Shown here one piece after another: positions 1 through 10,349 of a DNA stretch of 64,000 bases; position 1 is the stretch's first letter; each line of letters begins with the position of its first letter. Made by a program: the position numbers and the translations under genes. The DNA comes from WHSW01 sp963742205 (GTDB taxonomy: Bacteria; Actinomycetota; Thermoleophilia; Solirubrobacterales; 70-9): NCBI GenBank assembly GCA_963742205.1, contig CAVUKZ010000010.1, positions 1-64,000 of the forward strand, in the 5' to 3' direction. The notes under the pieces were generated by a model. It was not told the origin of the DNA, did not search any database, and saw only the letters and a program-made list of their open reading frames with translations.

Positions 1-51
1 AGTGGACGCACTTGCTGACGTGCGGGCGTCCGAGAGGTAGCGTCGCGGCGG

Positions 52-2406
52 ATGCGAAATCGACTCTTCGTTTCGGTGGTGTTCGCGGCCGTCGCTCTGG
101 TCGTCGCGATCCCGGTCGCTCCCGCTGCCGCCAAGGTCCCCGACCCGCTCAAGCCCGGCAAGCTCGGCGTCAACGTGGTCGAGTACGACGCTGGCGAGAT
201 CGCGCTCACGGTCCCGCAGCTCGACGGGACGTCGGCGAGCTTTACGCAGCCGCTCGAGGGCTCGGTCACGTTCCCGACCAGCCCGGGACCGTGGCCCGTG
301 GTGCTCTTCCTCCACGGGCGCCACCAGACCTGCATCGATGCAGGCGGTGTTGAGTACATACCCGAGGCCGGCTCGCCGGAGGTTCAGTGCCCCGACGCCT
401 TCGGCCCGGGCGGGGAGCAGCTCCAGACCCGGATTCGCAGTTACGCGGGGTACCAGTACCTCGCCTCGTTGCTGGCCTCGCGCGGTTACGCGGTCGTCTC
501 GCCGAGCGCCAACGTGATCGCTTCCTTCGACGGCGCGGCGCCTGACGGCGGAATCGCGGCGCGGACTCAGATGATCGGCGCGACGCTCGATTTGATGCGG
601 CGCTGGAGCAACGGCGCCGGCCCGAGCAACACGATCGGAACCCGGCTGACCGGGCGGCTGGACCTCACGCGGGTGGCGTTGATGGGTCACTCCCGCGGCG
701 CCGAGGGCGTCACGCAATACATCGCCTTCAACCAGGAGCGATCAACGGTCTATCCGCTCAACGGAGTGATCTCCGTGGCCCCGACCGACGCCACGGCAGC
801 GGATCCGTTCCGCAACGGCGGCACGAATCTCGCCGAGTTGTTGCCGGCGTGCGACGGCGACGTGTTCTTCCTCGCGGGCGGGCACGTGTTCGAGCGGGTC
901 AAGGATTCACCGCAGGGGCAGCCATTCACGAAGCTCCAGTGGCTGGTTCAGGGGACGAACCACAACTTCTTCAACACGGTCTGGAGCGGCGCCGACGACG
1001 CCCTCGAGAACCCGGTGACGGCGCTCGACAGCGCCTGCAACCCGGCGAGCCCGGACGCGGTAAGGCTCGATCCCGCCGACCAGCGTCGCGTCGGGGCCGC
1101 CCTGATGGCCTCCTTCATCCGCTACTTCGAGGGCGGCGAGGAGCGGTTCCGAAAGATCGTCACCGGAGCCGTGTATCCGGATGAAGCCTGCGCTCGCGGG
1201 CGATCGGTCCCCTGCTCATCGCTCGTGCGTACCTCAGCGATCACCCCCAGGCGGCGCACGGTGATCGAGCCTGGCGGCCCTTCGCCCACGCGGCGCAATG
1301 CGCTCGGCGGGGCGATCCGGGCAAACGGCCTGTCGGTGAAGCTCTGCGATCCGACCTCCTCTCAGGCCGACGCCACAGGCCCTTCCGACTGGGTGCTCAG
1401 CCTGGGGGCACCACCGCTGATCGCGTGCCCCGGGCCGATTCCGAGCCTGGAGCCGCTCTTCGACCTCATCACCGGGGAGGCTGCCCCGCCCGATCCACTG
1501 GTTGATCCATTGTGGGTCGACCGCTCCTGGACGCGGCAGCTGGCCGCAACATGGAGCGGGCGCTCGGCACTGGGCACGACGATCCCGCCGCGCTTCGCCG
1601 ACGTGCACCGCTTCCGCGACCTGGCGCTGCGCTCGGTGACCACGCTCTCGCCGCGCAACCCCGCCGCCGTCGACAACGAAGCCGGCCCCGCCACCCAGCG
1701 CTACGACGTCGTGCTCGTCGACAGCCACAGCGAGCAGGCGCAGCTCCCGGCCGAACGCTTCTCCGCGGCACTCGAGCCGGCGCTCGGCAACTCGATCCGT
1801 CAGCTGATCCTCTCGGACGTACGCATACCGCTGCGGCGCTTCGACGGCGTGGACCTACGGAATCTCCGTGCGGTGAAACTGCGTTTCGGAGTCCGAGGCC
1901 GTCACCGCGGCCAGGTGCAGATCGCCGACCTCGCCTTCCAAGGGCGCGGCAGCGGTCACCGAGAGGCGCCAGCAGAACGCACCATCAAGCGGCGGCGGGG
2001 CACGGCCGTCGACGCCATCCCGCTCAAGGCCGTGACCGAACCGGCCGGCAGCGCCGGGTGCGGCGACTCGACGGCCCCAGCCCTCAGCGTCGAGCGGCGG
2101 CCGGTCCTTGCCGGCGGGCGGCTGTCAGCCGCGGGCGCCGCCGCCGACGCGGGGTGCAGCGGACTAGCGCGAGCGCAGATCGCCGTGAAGGACCCAGTCG
2201 AGCACGGCTGCCGCTTCCTCGGCGCCGACGGAGATCTCGGCCCGGTCAGCGACTGCGCTCATCCATATGCCCTGATCGCTTCCGGCGGGACGAGCTGGTC
2301 ACTGGACGTGGACACCGCCCGGCTCCCGGACGACGCCGACGTCGCGATCTGGGCCCTCGACCGGGCCGGGAATGTGAGCTCGGTGCGGCGCTTCGCGGTC
2401 CCGTAG
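52..2406 (+). CDS. Secreted alpha/beta-hydrolase-fold protein
   Basis: The 784-residue product starts with a signal peptide (basic MRNR, hydrophobic stretch, Ala-rich exit near residue 27). The first half reads as an alpha/beta hydrolase. It has an oxyanion-type VVLFLHGRH, a nucleophile elbow GHSRGAEG near residue 220, an acidic CDGDVFF near 265 and a histidine in GTNHNFFN near 305. This resembles chlorophyllase/dienelactone-hydrolase-like esterases; the substrate is unknown. The second half has no family I recognise and ends in a short Ig-like stretch (ALDRAGNVSSVRR). The ATG is supported by a TAGCGT hexamer ending 8 bases before it, suggesting a leaderless message. The frame is intact, and the gene converges on the next one. 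Confidence 0.8.
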   Translation: MRNRLFVSVVFAAVALVVAIPVAPAAAKVPDPLKPGKLGVNVVEYDAGEIALTVPQLDGTSASFTQPLEGSVTFPTSPGPWPVVLFLHGRHQTCIDAGGVEYIPEAGSPEVQCPDAFGPGGEQLQTRIRSYAGYQYLASLLASRGYAVVSPSANVIASFDGAAPDGGIAARTQMIGATLDLMRRWSNGAGPSNTIGTRLTGRLDLTRVALMGHSRGAEGVTQYIAFNQERSTVYPLNGVISVAPTDATAADPFRNGGTNLAELLPACDGDVFFLAGGHVFERVKDSPQGQPFTKLQWLVQGTNHNFFNTVWSGADDALENPVTALDSACNPASPDAVRLDPADQRRVGAALMASFIRYFEGGEERFRKIVTGAVYPDEACARGRSVPCSSLVRTSAITPRRRTVIEPGGPSPTRRNALGGAIRANGLSVKLCDPTSSQADATGPSDWVLSLGAPPLIACPGPIPSLEPLFDLITGEAAPPDPLVDPLWVDRSWTRQLAATWSGRSALGTTIPPRFADVHRFRDLALRSVTTLSPRNPAAVDNEAGPATQRYDVVLVDSHSEQAQLPAERFSAALEPALGNSIRQLILSDVRIPLRRFDGVDLRNLRAVKLRFGVRGRHRGQVQIADLAFQGRGSGHREAPAERTIKRRRGTAVDAIPLKAVTEPAGSAGCGDSTAPALSVERRPVLAGGRLSAAGAAADAGCSGLARAQIAVKDPVEHGCRFLGADGDLGPVSDCAHPYALIASGGTSWSLDVDTARLPDDADVAIWALDRAGNVSSVRRFAVP

Positions 2407-2447
2407 CCCAGCCAGCGGGCGGTGACTCAAAGACCGCGTGGCTGTCG

Positions 2448-2474
2448 AGCGCTGACCGAAACCGGATCAGCGCT
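2448..2474. terminator. Possible bidirectional terminator between convergent genes
   Basis: A perfect 8-base inverted repeat (AGCGCTGA and TCAGCGCT, 11-base loop) lies between two converging genes and includes the stop codon of the minus-strand gene. No T-run follows on either strand, so intrinsic termination is only a possibility. Confidence 0.35.
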
Positions 2475-3006
2475 GGGTGTTCACAGCGATCGCCGCGATC
2501 GTCGGATTGTCGATCGTCAGGTCGGGATTCGACTCCGTGCAGCGGAGGGCGACGGTGTGGCTCCCTGCCGGGAGTGGGGCTGTGGTCTTGGTGATCGCGA
2601 ATCCGTCGTGCTCGTTGCCCCCTCCTAAGAACTGCGTAGCCGAAGTCGCACTATCGACTGCGATCGCGCAGGCACCCGACCCCGGGTGCGGGGCCTTACT
2701 TCCCGTTGCGATGACGAGAACCGAGCTCGACCTGCTGAGCTCGATGCTCTGGCTCACGCAATCGGTGGCCGCGCCCGATGTTGGGTCACAGCTCGACCCT
2801 TGTTCCAGCCCGGCTCCGGTCGGAGGGCTCAACCGCCGTTCATCGATCTGCCGCCCGGCGAGGGTGTCCGTCGCAACGTCCTTGCCCTTGACCGAGCGGT
2901 TACGGATGTCGCCCGAGTCAATTTTTGTCACGGCGTACGCGCTCCCGCCAAGGGCGACGAACAGCGCGAGATACGCGACCGTCGTGCTGTGGCTGGGTCT
3001 CTTCAT
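2467..3006 (-). CDS. Secreted protein of the 'LFVALGGSAYA' actinobacterial family
   Basis: A 179-residue protein beginning MKRPSHSTTVAYLALFVALGG, a hydrophobic leader ending in SAYA. It is followed by a short motif SGDIRNRSVKGKDV that recurs in many secreted proteins of Solirubrobacterales (from memory). The rest, with two Cys pairs (CDPTSGAATDC and later CAIAV/LRC), looks like a small beta domain. I chose the ATG at 3006 over an upstream GTG at 3027 because GGAG lies 7 bases before it. The function is unknown; it is probably anchored at or exported to the cell surface. Confidence 0.7.
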   Translation of the reverse strand: MKRPSHSTTVAYLALFVALGGSAYAVTKIDSGDIRNRSVKGKDVATDTLAGRQIDERRLSPPTGAGLEQGSSCDPTSGAATDCVSQSIELSRSSSVLVIATGSKAPHPGSGACAIAVDSATSATQFLGGGNEHDGFAITKTTAPLPAGSHTVALRCTESNPDLTIDNPTIAAIAVNTQR

Positions 3007-3064
3007 TCGAATGCTCCGGCTGCGCACTACCTAAACAAGGCAGATGGGCAGACGTTGCGCGGAC

Positions 3065-4911
3065 TCAATGGGCCCGGACGACCACCTTCCGCCATTTTGA
3101 ACTCGAACCCTTGAACGGCCAGTTTCCCTCGTTACGAACTTTGACGCGGAAACGAAACAGCGCATCGCTGGTCAGGGCCTTCGAGAACCGGTAGTTGAGC
3201 CGATAGGCCCCATCCGCACTGGTACGGAACGGTTGCTTCAGGGTGCGTTGCCGACCGATCTTCAGGCGGTACTGGATCTCGACCAGCTTCCCGCCGGAGG
3301 GAATTCGCGCTCCGCGATGCTTTACGCGGCCCTTGAACGTGACTGGTGAGCCCTCGGGGACCTCACGATCCGAGATCCGGAGGCTCGCTTCACCCTTCAC
3401 AGCGAACTTTCCGACGTCATCGTGAGCGGGCAGGTACTTGCTTGACCCAGCGAATTCCGCCTCGATCGCCCTCGTGGGTCCGGAGGGCTCGGGTACCGAG
3501 AACCGGCCTTCGGCATCTGTTACGGCAGGTCGCTCGGAGCGGGGATAGAGCGCGCCGTTATCGAAGCGATCGACCACCAATACCGGCTGGTTTGCGAGAG
3601 GCCGTCCCTCGGAGTCGAGAAGTCGACCGTGGACTTTGGACTTCGTTCCGTAGGGAACGATCTGCCCGTTGCGCCCCCGTTGCCGAGGCTCGTTCGCATC
3701 TCGACGCGCGCCCTAAGAGGGAAGCTAGCCCGCATGGGCGATCCGTCAGTCCGCAGCGTGGTCTCGAACTCGTTGCCGGCGACGTCTCGGACGATCGCCG
3801 CGTGAACTCGTACTCGCCCGACGGTACGGCAGACGAGTCGACCCGTGCCCGAGCTGTACCACCAACGAGGCGGGTGTCCAACGGCAGCCAGTTGTCAGCA
3901 CCAACCGCCCGGTAGGACAGCTGTGCGCTTCGTACGCCGGAGTGCCTATCCGAGACCCTCGCCTGAATTAATTCTGGATCCGCCGGATCCAACTCGCTCT
4001 GAAACGCCGCGCGCGGTTCCTCGTTATCGACGTAGATCAAGGTGCTGCGTGTCGCGACGTTCCCGGCATAGTCGGCAACGTACGCCGTGACCTCGTTCCC
4101 TCCGTTCACGAACGCCCCGGCTGAGGTGTCACGCTGGATGGCGAACCCCTGGGAGTCGGACTCGCACGGCACTAGCTTCACCGCAAAGTTCCACGGAAGA
4201 CCTCCCGTTCCGCATGTCCCGGGGACCCGCGTCAACTCCTCCCCATTCACATATCCCACGAGATGGAACACGCCGGATCCGGCGTCCGCGGCGTCTGCGA
4301 TCAGGGTCTTGGTTCCTCGGAGCCAGCCGGGTTCGGTCATGTCGCCGCCGAAGGCGGTGATCGCCGGGTCGACGTCGTCCGCGAGGGCGATCACGACGTT
4401 GCGGACGAAGGCGTGGGCGTTGAGGCCCTCCGGGCAACCGCCTGCGTGGGCGCACGCCAGGCGGACGATGAGCTGGGAGTGGCGCAGGTCGTAGCAACGG
4501 TTGGTCCAGCCCGCTGGGCCGTCGCCGCCGGTGGCGAGGACCTGAAAGCCCGGGTAGGCCAGGATCTCGGCTTGGTGGTGGCCGTCTCGGCGGAGGTTGA
4601 AGTCGAGGCAGACCGTCTCGATGTGCGTTCCGCTCGGTGCCGTGTACATCAACTGCTTGTAGGCCGAGTTTCCCGCGGCCCCGAGGTTGTAGATCCCGAT
4701 GTATCGGTCCTGGAAGCTGCCGTTGCATTTGTCGATCTGGGCGTAGCTCGGGTGCCCGCCGGCCTCCTGGATCTCGTCGGCCTCGAGATGCCACGGGTGG
4801 CACTTGACGACGTTGTAGACGCCGCCGGCGGCCTGCGCCGACGGAGCCTCCGCCGCAACGGCCGCCAGCCGCGAGCGCTGCCACGAGCAGACTTCGCACG
4901 AGGGCGCTCAC
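3065..4911 (-). CDS. Secreted Ig-like/beta-sandwich protein, frame broken at three places
   Basis: The protein reads through three frames and would be about 615 residues. GTG at 4911 opens a signal peptide (MSALVRSLLVAALAA), then a +1 break near 4865. An N-terminal domain with VYNVVKCHPWH and paired cysteines follows. Next come Ig-like stretches (ADYAGNVATRSTLIYVDN; DRHSGVRSAQLSYR). Breaks near 3810 and 3680 (each -1) lead to a C-terminal carboxypeptidase-regulatory-like and Ig-like part (GRLLDSEGRPL, TFKGRVKHRG). The start overlaps the stop of the upstream sigma-factor gene as GTGA, so translation is probably coupled and the two likely work together. The breaks look like sequence errors because homologous-looking sequence continues after each. 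The function is unknown beyond export. Confidence 0.65.
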
Positions 4912-6322
4912 GGTCCGAACTCCTGGCGGACGTTGGAAGGACTCGAGGGTTCTGCCGACCCACTGGATGCGGGAGCGGGCTGGAGCTCGGCGGCGCGACC
5001 GCGGCCGAGGAGACGCTGAACTCCTGCTCGGTCGGCGGCGCGGTGGGCGCCACCGTCGGCTCCACCGGTGCCGCCTCGGGAGCGGGCGCCGCGGGCGCGG
5101 GCTCGGTGGTGACGGTCGCCTGCCCGCCCGGCTGCGGGTCAGGCGGCGGTGGCGGCACCCATTCGTGACCTATCTGCGACGGCAGCGTCTCCACGTGAAC
5201 CACCGCGGGCCCCTTCGGCTCGGGCGCCTTGATCGGCGCGGCATGGCGCTCGCGCGGTGGCGGCGAGACATCGTCCTTGTCGCCGCCGATCCCGAACGGC
5301 GAGACGCCCGCGGCGACGCAGGCCGTTGCCGCCATACCTCCGCCCGCACAGGCGAGGACGATCTTCCCCGCCGTCCCGAGCCCAGCGAGCTTCGCCAGCA
5401 CCCCGGCGCCCGCAGCGCCGGCTCCCCGCGCGCCGCCGCTCGCGGCGAGCTGGCCGGTGCCCGAGTCGACGCTCGTGGATCCACCGCGAGCCACGAGCCC
5501 AGCGGCGCGGTCGCCGAGATCGACGATTCGGTCGCCGAGCCCGACGTGGCTGTCGATGGCGTCGATCGCCCCGACGCTTGCCACAGCCCCGCCGAGATCG
5601 TGGAGGTGACCGGTGAGGCGGCCCACGAACTCGGCACAGTGCCGACAGTGGGCGAGGTGGGCGCGGGCTTGGCGCTCCTGCTCGTCGTCTGCAAGCCCGG
5701 CGGCGAATGCTTTGAGCACGGACTCGCGGTCCGCGCACCAGCTGCCGCGCTCGACTGCGCGCATTCGCTCCGTGAGCTCGTCGACGCCGCGAGTGATCTC
5801 CTTCCGATACGCCCGCGGGGAGAGCCCCTTGATCAGTCCGCACACCTGGCTGGGCTCCAGCCCCCAGCCGTAGCGCAGCAACATCACCGCCCGGCGGCGT
5901 GCCGGCAGCGACGAGAGCAGGTCGCGCGTCACGCGGCTCTGCTCGGCGCTCGCCGCGAGCTCCTCCGGGGAGGAGCGATCGTCGGCCATCGTGCCGACCG
6001 ACTCCAGCGGCGCCGTGGGCTTGCGTTTCCGGCGGCGAATCTCCTTGCCGGCCTGGTTGGCGACGGCCGTCAGCACGTAGCTGCGGATCTCATCGTCGGC
6101 GAGCCCGGCCTGGCGGTCGGCGAGCGCGCGGAGGGTCCCGACCCAGGCGCCGGCGTAGATGTCGTCGAGCTCGTCGGGCGAGAAGGCACCGCGGAAGGCG
6201 CGCCGGACCATCGCCTTCGCCTGGCCTTCGAACTCGCCGAACAGGCGACCCGAGCGCTCGCGCCAGTCCTGCTGAGGTGCTCGACGGAGCGGGGCGCGAG
6301 TTGGGGCACTTACTGGCTTCAT
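4908..6322 (-). CDS. Sigma-70 family factor fused to a zinc-finger anti-sigma-like, membrane-spanning tail
   Basis: The N-terminal part carries sigma region 2 (residues about 15-75, ELDDIYAGAWVGTLRAL) and region 4 (about 130-190, SSLPARRRAVMLLRYGWGLE). Then comes a zinc-binding anti-sigma-like motif HLAHCRHC (HxxxCxxC), a probable membrane helix (GKIVLACAGGGMAATACVA) and a long Pro/Ala-rich extracytoplasmic tail. Region 2/4 with a C-terminal ZAS-like and TM extension suggests a self-restrained sigma factor that responds at the envelope. I chose ATG 6322 because GAGGGA lies 6 bases upstream; a TTG at 6343 is alternative. Near 4985 the frame changes. The other frame gives a natural end, VRQEFGP, with its stop overlapping the next gene's GTG. 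About 250 bases upstream are gene-free. Confidence 0.8.
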
Positions 6323-6574
6323 CCGGCTTCCCTCTGAGGACAAGCCCGACTAACTCAGTTGCGCCCCCCTTAAGCCCGCGCCGCCCAAGGTCTGCACCCG
6401 CGGGCCTCTATCGGACCCTCCTCGACGAGTGGGCGCATCGTATGAGCGCCCGCGGTGCAGGTCATCGCGTCAAATCGCATCGCTGCAAGCTTCGAGCGCA
6501 ATTTGCGCCAAAAATCTCGTCGCGGGAGCCCCCGCGGACGGCGCTACAGACCCGGCGGAGGAACCATCACGACG

Positions 6575-7499
6575 CTACGCCCCGGCGTCGCTCAGCTTCT
6601 GCGCCAGGCCGTCGGCGCCGTCGCCCGGCTCCACCCGGATGCGGCTGAGCTGGTACGGGTCCTGGTCGGGCGAGGCCAGGCCCTCGTTCGTGGTCGTGGC
6701 GCCGAGATAGCCGGCGTCCTGCACCGCCTGGATCACCGTGTCGTCGTAGGCGCCCGCCGGGTAGCAGAAGAAGTCGACCGGCGACGCCGAACTGCTGCTG
6801 CAGCTCGGTGCGCGAGTCGGCGATCTCGCGGTCGAGGTCCACCCCGGCCTGGGTCAGATCCGGGTGGCTGAACGTGTGCGAGTCGAGCTCCCAGCCCGAG
6901 TCGACCAGATCGCTCACCTGCTTGTCGGTGAGCTCGCCCTGGTCGAGGTGATCGAGCTCGAGGTTGAGCACCCCGGGCCAGCCGAGGCGGTCGAGCATGG
7001 GGCGAGCACCGACGTACTGGCTCTGCAGGCCGTCGTCGAAGGAAATGACGACCGGGTTCTTGGCGATCGGCTCGCCGTCGTTCCAGGCGGCGTAGACCTG
7101 GCCGAGGGTGACCCCGTGGTAGCCGTTGTCCTCCAGCCACTTCATCTGCTGCTCGAACTCGGCCTCGGGGACGAAGAGACCCGGCAGCGCAGCGCCGGGC
7201 GGCGGCGGCGAGATCGCGTGGTACATGAGGATCGGCACCGCGTCGTGGAAGTCCGTGATCGTCGGGACGTCCGCGGGGATCGGCTCCGTGTCAGGCGAGC
7301 GGCTCGGCGCGTCCGCACGAGGCCAGGTCGAGGACTGGTCCGCCCGCGTCGACTCGCTGTGTCCGGCGCCGAAGGCGATGCCGCCGGCGAAGGCGAGCAG
7401 GGCGGCCCCGAAGAGGAAGTTGCGCCTGCGCCGCGCCGCCCGGCGGCGGCGCTCGATCGCTCGCCGACGCCGGCGCCGCTCTAGGATCGCCTCGTCCAA
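6575..7499 (-). CDS. Membrane-anchored polysaccharide deacetylase (NodB domain)
   Basis: The start is TTG at 7499, with TAGACT ending 9 bases upstream. An Arg-rich cytoplasmic head is followed by one membrane helix (FLFGAALLAFAGGIAFGA). The NodB domain follows: PILMYHAIS, then VVISFDDGLQSQY with the metal-binding DD, then SHTFSHPDL carrying the H-x3-H zinc site. A +1 break near 6780 interrupts the frame. The next frame restores FFCYPAGAYDD and ends LAQKLSDAGA. The predicted role is deacetylation of N-acetylated cell-wall or surface glycans outside the membrane. It is divergently placed from the secreted propeller-like gene. Confidence 0.85.
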
Positions 7500-7572
7500 G
7501 CCGGGGTGAGTCTAGGTCGACACCCCGTCGCGATCGTGGATCGGAGAAACTGTGGGCGGAGGAATCAGGCGG

Positions 7573-9068
7573 ATGACTTCGAGGCGAGGCAGGATCGTGA
7601 TGGCGGGGGCGGGCGCGCTCGCGACGCTCGCGTTCGCCACGAGCGCGTCGGCGCTGCCGATCGTCGACACGGGGACGCCGTCGCTGCCGCCGTTCCAGGG
7701 CGCTGCGGCGACCAAGCACAAGATCAAGGACCCGACGATCGCGCCCCAGAACCCGTTCATGGCGCGCAACCCGAACTCGAACATCCACAACGACACCTGG
7801 ATGACGGACGCCTACCAGCGCAAGGGACCGCTCGGGAAGTCGCTGGTCGCGACCTCGGACGCGAAGCCGGCCGCGCTGTGCGGCTCGATCGCCTTCGACA
7901 GCCAGGGCCGGCTGGTCTCCGTCTGCCCGTCGGTGATCGCGGCGCCCCAGGCGCGGATCATCGACCCGAACACCCTCGCGACGATCTCGACCTACGACCT
8001 GCCGAACGCCCCCAACCCGCCGAGACACGCCCGAGTACCAGAACTTCACCGGCGGCGGCTACTTCTTCCTCGACCAGGAGGACCGGCTGTGGGTGCCGAC
8101 CAAGACCGATCACATCTTCGTCCTCAGCGAGGGCGCCGACGGCAGCACGCTCACGCTCGACGCCGACTACGACCTGACCTCGGTGCTCGACCCGTCGACA
8201 GAGCGGGTGACCTCGGCGCTGCCGGACTTCAAGGGCCGGATCTGGTTCGTCGCGAAGAAGACCGGCAAGGTCGGCACGCTCGACCCGCAGACCGGGCAGC
8301 TGAAGGTGCGCAAGCTCGGCGAGGAGATCGAGAACTCGTTCGCGGTCGGCGAGGACGGCGTCTACATCGTCTCCGACAAGCGGATGTACCGGTTCAAGGC
8401 CGGCGACAGCGGGCGCCCGCGGATCATCTGGCAGGCGCGCTACCGGAACTCCGGGATCGTCAAGCCGAGCCAGGTCGACGCCGGCTCGGGGACGACGCCG
8501 ACGATCATGGACAACGGCTACGTCGCGATCACCGACAACGCCGACCCGATGAACGTCGTCGTGTACCGGACAGCGGGCAAGCTGCGCGGCAAGAAGCGCA
8601 AGGTGTGCGAGCAGCCGGTGTTCGCCAAGGGCGCGAGCGCGACCGAGAACTCGCTGCTCACCGCCGGACGCTCGCTGATCGTCGAGAACAACTACGGCTA
8701 CCAGGACCCGTTCGGGCCCAACTCCGGCGCCGTCACCCAGCCCGGCTTCGCCCGCGTCGACGTGAAGCGCAGCGGCGAGGGCTGCAAGCTTCGGTGGACG
8801 AACAAGGACGTCCGGGCGCCGACGGTCGTCCCGAAGCTCTCGACCAAGACCGGGTCTGATCTACGCCTACGCCCGTCCCGACGATCCGTCGGCCCAGGGT
8901 TACTACTGGACGGCGATCGACTGGCGCAACGGCAAGACCGTCTGGAGCCAGTACGCGGGCTCGGGGCTGAGCTTCAACAACAACTACGCCGGGCTCGCCA
9001 TCGGGCCGAACGGCACGGCGTATCTCGGGGTGATCGGCGGCATCGTCGCGCTCCGCGACGGGGCCTGA
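7573..9068 (+). CDS. Secreted beta-propeller-like protein, two frame breaks
   Basis: Removing two inserted bases, near 8025 (CCGCCGAGAC) and 8853 (ACCGGGTC), gives exactly 498 codons. ATG 7573 is preferred over GTG 7552 because GGAGGA sits upstream. A signal peptide (VMAGAGALATLAFATSASA) precedes repeated short blocks typical of quinoprotein/YncE-like propellers: GRLVSVCPSV, DRLWVPTKTDHIF, GRIWFVAKKTGKVGTLDP, GVYIVSDKRMYRFKAG, GYVAITDNADP and GTAYLGVIGGIVAL. No catalytic residues are recognisable. It is probably an extracellular binding or scaffold protein. Confidence 0.7.
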
Positions 9069-9157
9069 GCCGATGGCCGGTTGGCGCGCCTCCGCGGCGA
9101 ATCCAGGCCGCGCAGGGTCCCCGTCGAGCCCGGGTTGACGCGGCCCCGGCTTGCCGC

Positions 9158-10196
9158 TCAGGCAGCGCGCTCGACCCGGCGTAGCGAGCGCTCGAGCACG
9201 CCGGCCATCCGCGCCGCCTGCGTGCGGACGTCGTGCACGGCGGCGGCCGTGCGCCCGGCGGGGTTGGGCGACGGCAGGTCGGCCGCGTGGCCGAGCGCCG
9301 CAGCCACGGCGTCGGTCTCGTAGGGATCGACGAGCACGCCCGCCTCGCGGGTCACGAACTCGGGCGGGCCGCCGATCGTGGAGGCGAGGACGGTGCGCTC
9401 CATCGCCATCCCCTCGAGCGTCGCCTGGCCGAACGGCTCGATCAGCGACGGCTGACAGAGCACGTCGCAGGCGGCCACCCACCTCGGGACGTCGGCCTGC
9501 GCCACCCGGCCGACGAGCAACACGCCCGGCGCGCCCGTCGAGCGCGCCGCGGAGCGGCCCGTCGCCGACGAAGGCGAGTCGACCGCGCCCGTGACGCTCG
9601 AACGCGTCGGCGAGCCGGACGACGTTCTTGCGCTCGATCAGCGACCCGACGCAGAGGAAGGCCGGCCCCTCCCCCTCCCATCCCAGCTCCGCTCGGGCCG
9701 CGGCCTGGTCGCGGGGGGCGAAGGCGTCGAGGTCGACGCCGCAATCGATCACCGAGAGCTTCTCCTCCGCCGCTGGGATCCGGTCGGCGAGGCGCTCGGC
9801 GAGCCACCACGAGTTCGCGATCAGGGCGCTCGCGCGGGCGACCACCCAGCGGCTGGCCTGGGCCGTGCCGGGGATCTTGCCGAGGTTGGCGACGTCCTGA
9901 CCGTGGGCCATAGCCACCAGCGGCGCCCGAGCGGAGAGCGCGGCCAGCGCCCCGGCCGCGCCGGCCGGGAAGAGGAAGTGAGCGAAGACCACGTCGGGCG
10001 GGTGTCGCCGCGAAGCCGCTACCGCCTCGGCGACCAGACGCGAGTACTTGGCGCGCGAGCCGCCTCGTTGGCTGATCGAGACCACCTCGACCTCGTGCCC
10101 GAGTCGCTCGAGCTCCCGGCGCACGGGAACGAGAAAGCTCCCGAGGTCGGGCTCGGCCTCGCTCGGCCACATCTGGGTCACCATCAGGATCCGCAA
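9158..10196 (-). CDS. Glycosyltransferase family 4 (GT-B fold), one frame break
   Basis: One inserted base near 9525 (GCCGGGCG) divides the gene; without it there are 346 codons. The N-terminal half begins MRILMVTQMWPSEAEPD and includes VVFAHFLFPAGAAGAL and MAHGQDV. The C-terminal half has PAFLCVGSLIERKNV, LAFVGDGPLR and the family-defining acceptor-loop region PSLIEPFGQATLEGMA (EPFG..TLE, an E-x7-E type donor site). These are features of GT4 transferases that use nucleotide sugars. The start is TTG at 10196, where GATAAT ends 9 bases upstream, so the message is probably leaderless. The sugar and acceptor are not predictable. Confidence 0.85.
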
Positions 10197-10290
10197 GCGG
10201 GGCGGATTATCGCTACCTGGCGAGCGGGCCTCGCCATCAGGCGACGATCAGCGGGACTGGCCGTATGAACGAGGTCGGGGAGGCGACGCC

Positions 10291-10319
10291 TTGCGCCCGT
10301 TGCTACCCGGGCATAGGGT
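10291..10319 (+). promoter_or_regulatory. Possible sigma-70-type promoter for the UDG-like gene
   Basis: TTGCGC and TAGGGT are separated by 17 bases, with the downstream gene's AAGGA ribosome site and ATG about 30 bases further on. The -35 match is weak in such GC-rich DNA. Confidence 0.35.
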
Positions 10320-10349
10320 CAGCCCGACCTGCACTCGAAAGGACGACGC

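Noticed and set aside
4967..6337. Open plus-strand frame of 456 codons opposite the sigma-factor gene
   Set aside because: It is the antisense shadow of a high-GC gene: Arg/Gly/Ala-rich with no domain, while the minus strand shows clear sigma regions.
6496..6508. Palindrome GCGCAA-T-TTGCGC upstream of the sigma-factor gene
   Set aside because: It is short and followed by an A-run on the plus strand, which is wrong for a terminator of the minus-strand deacetylase gene running toward it. Kept only as a weak operator candidate.
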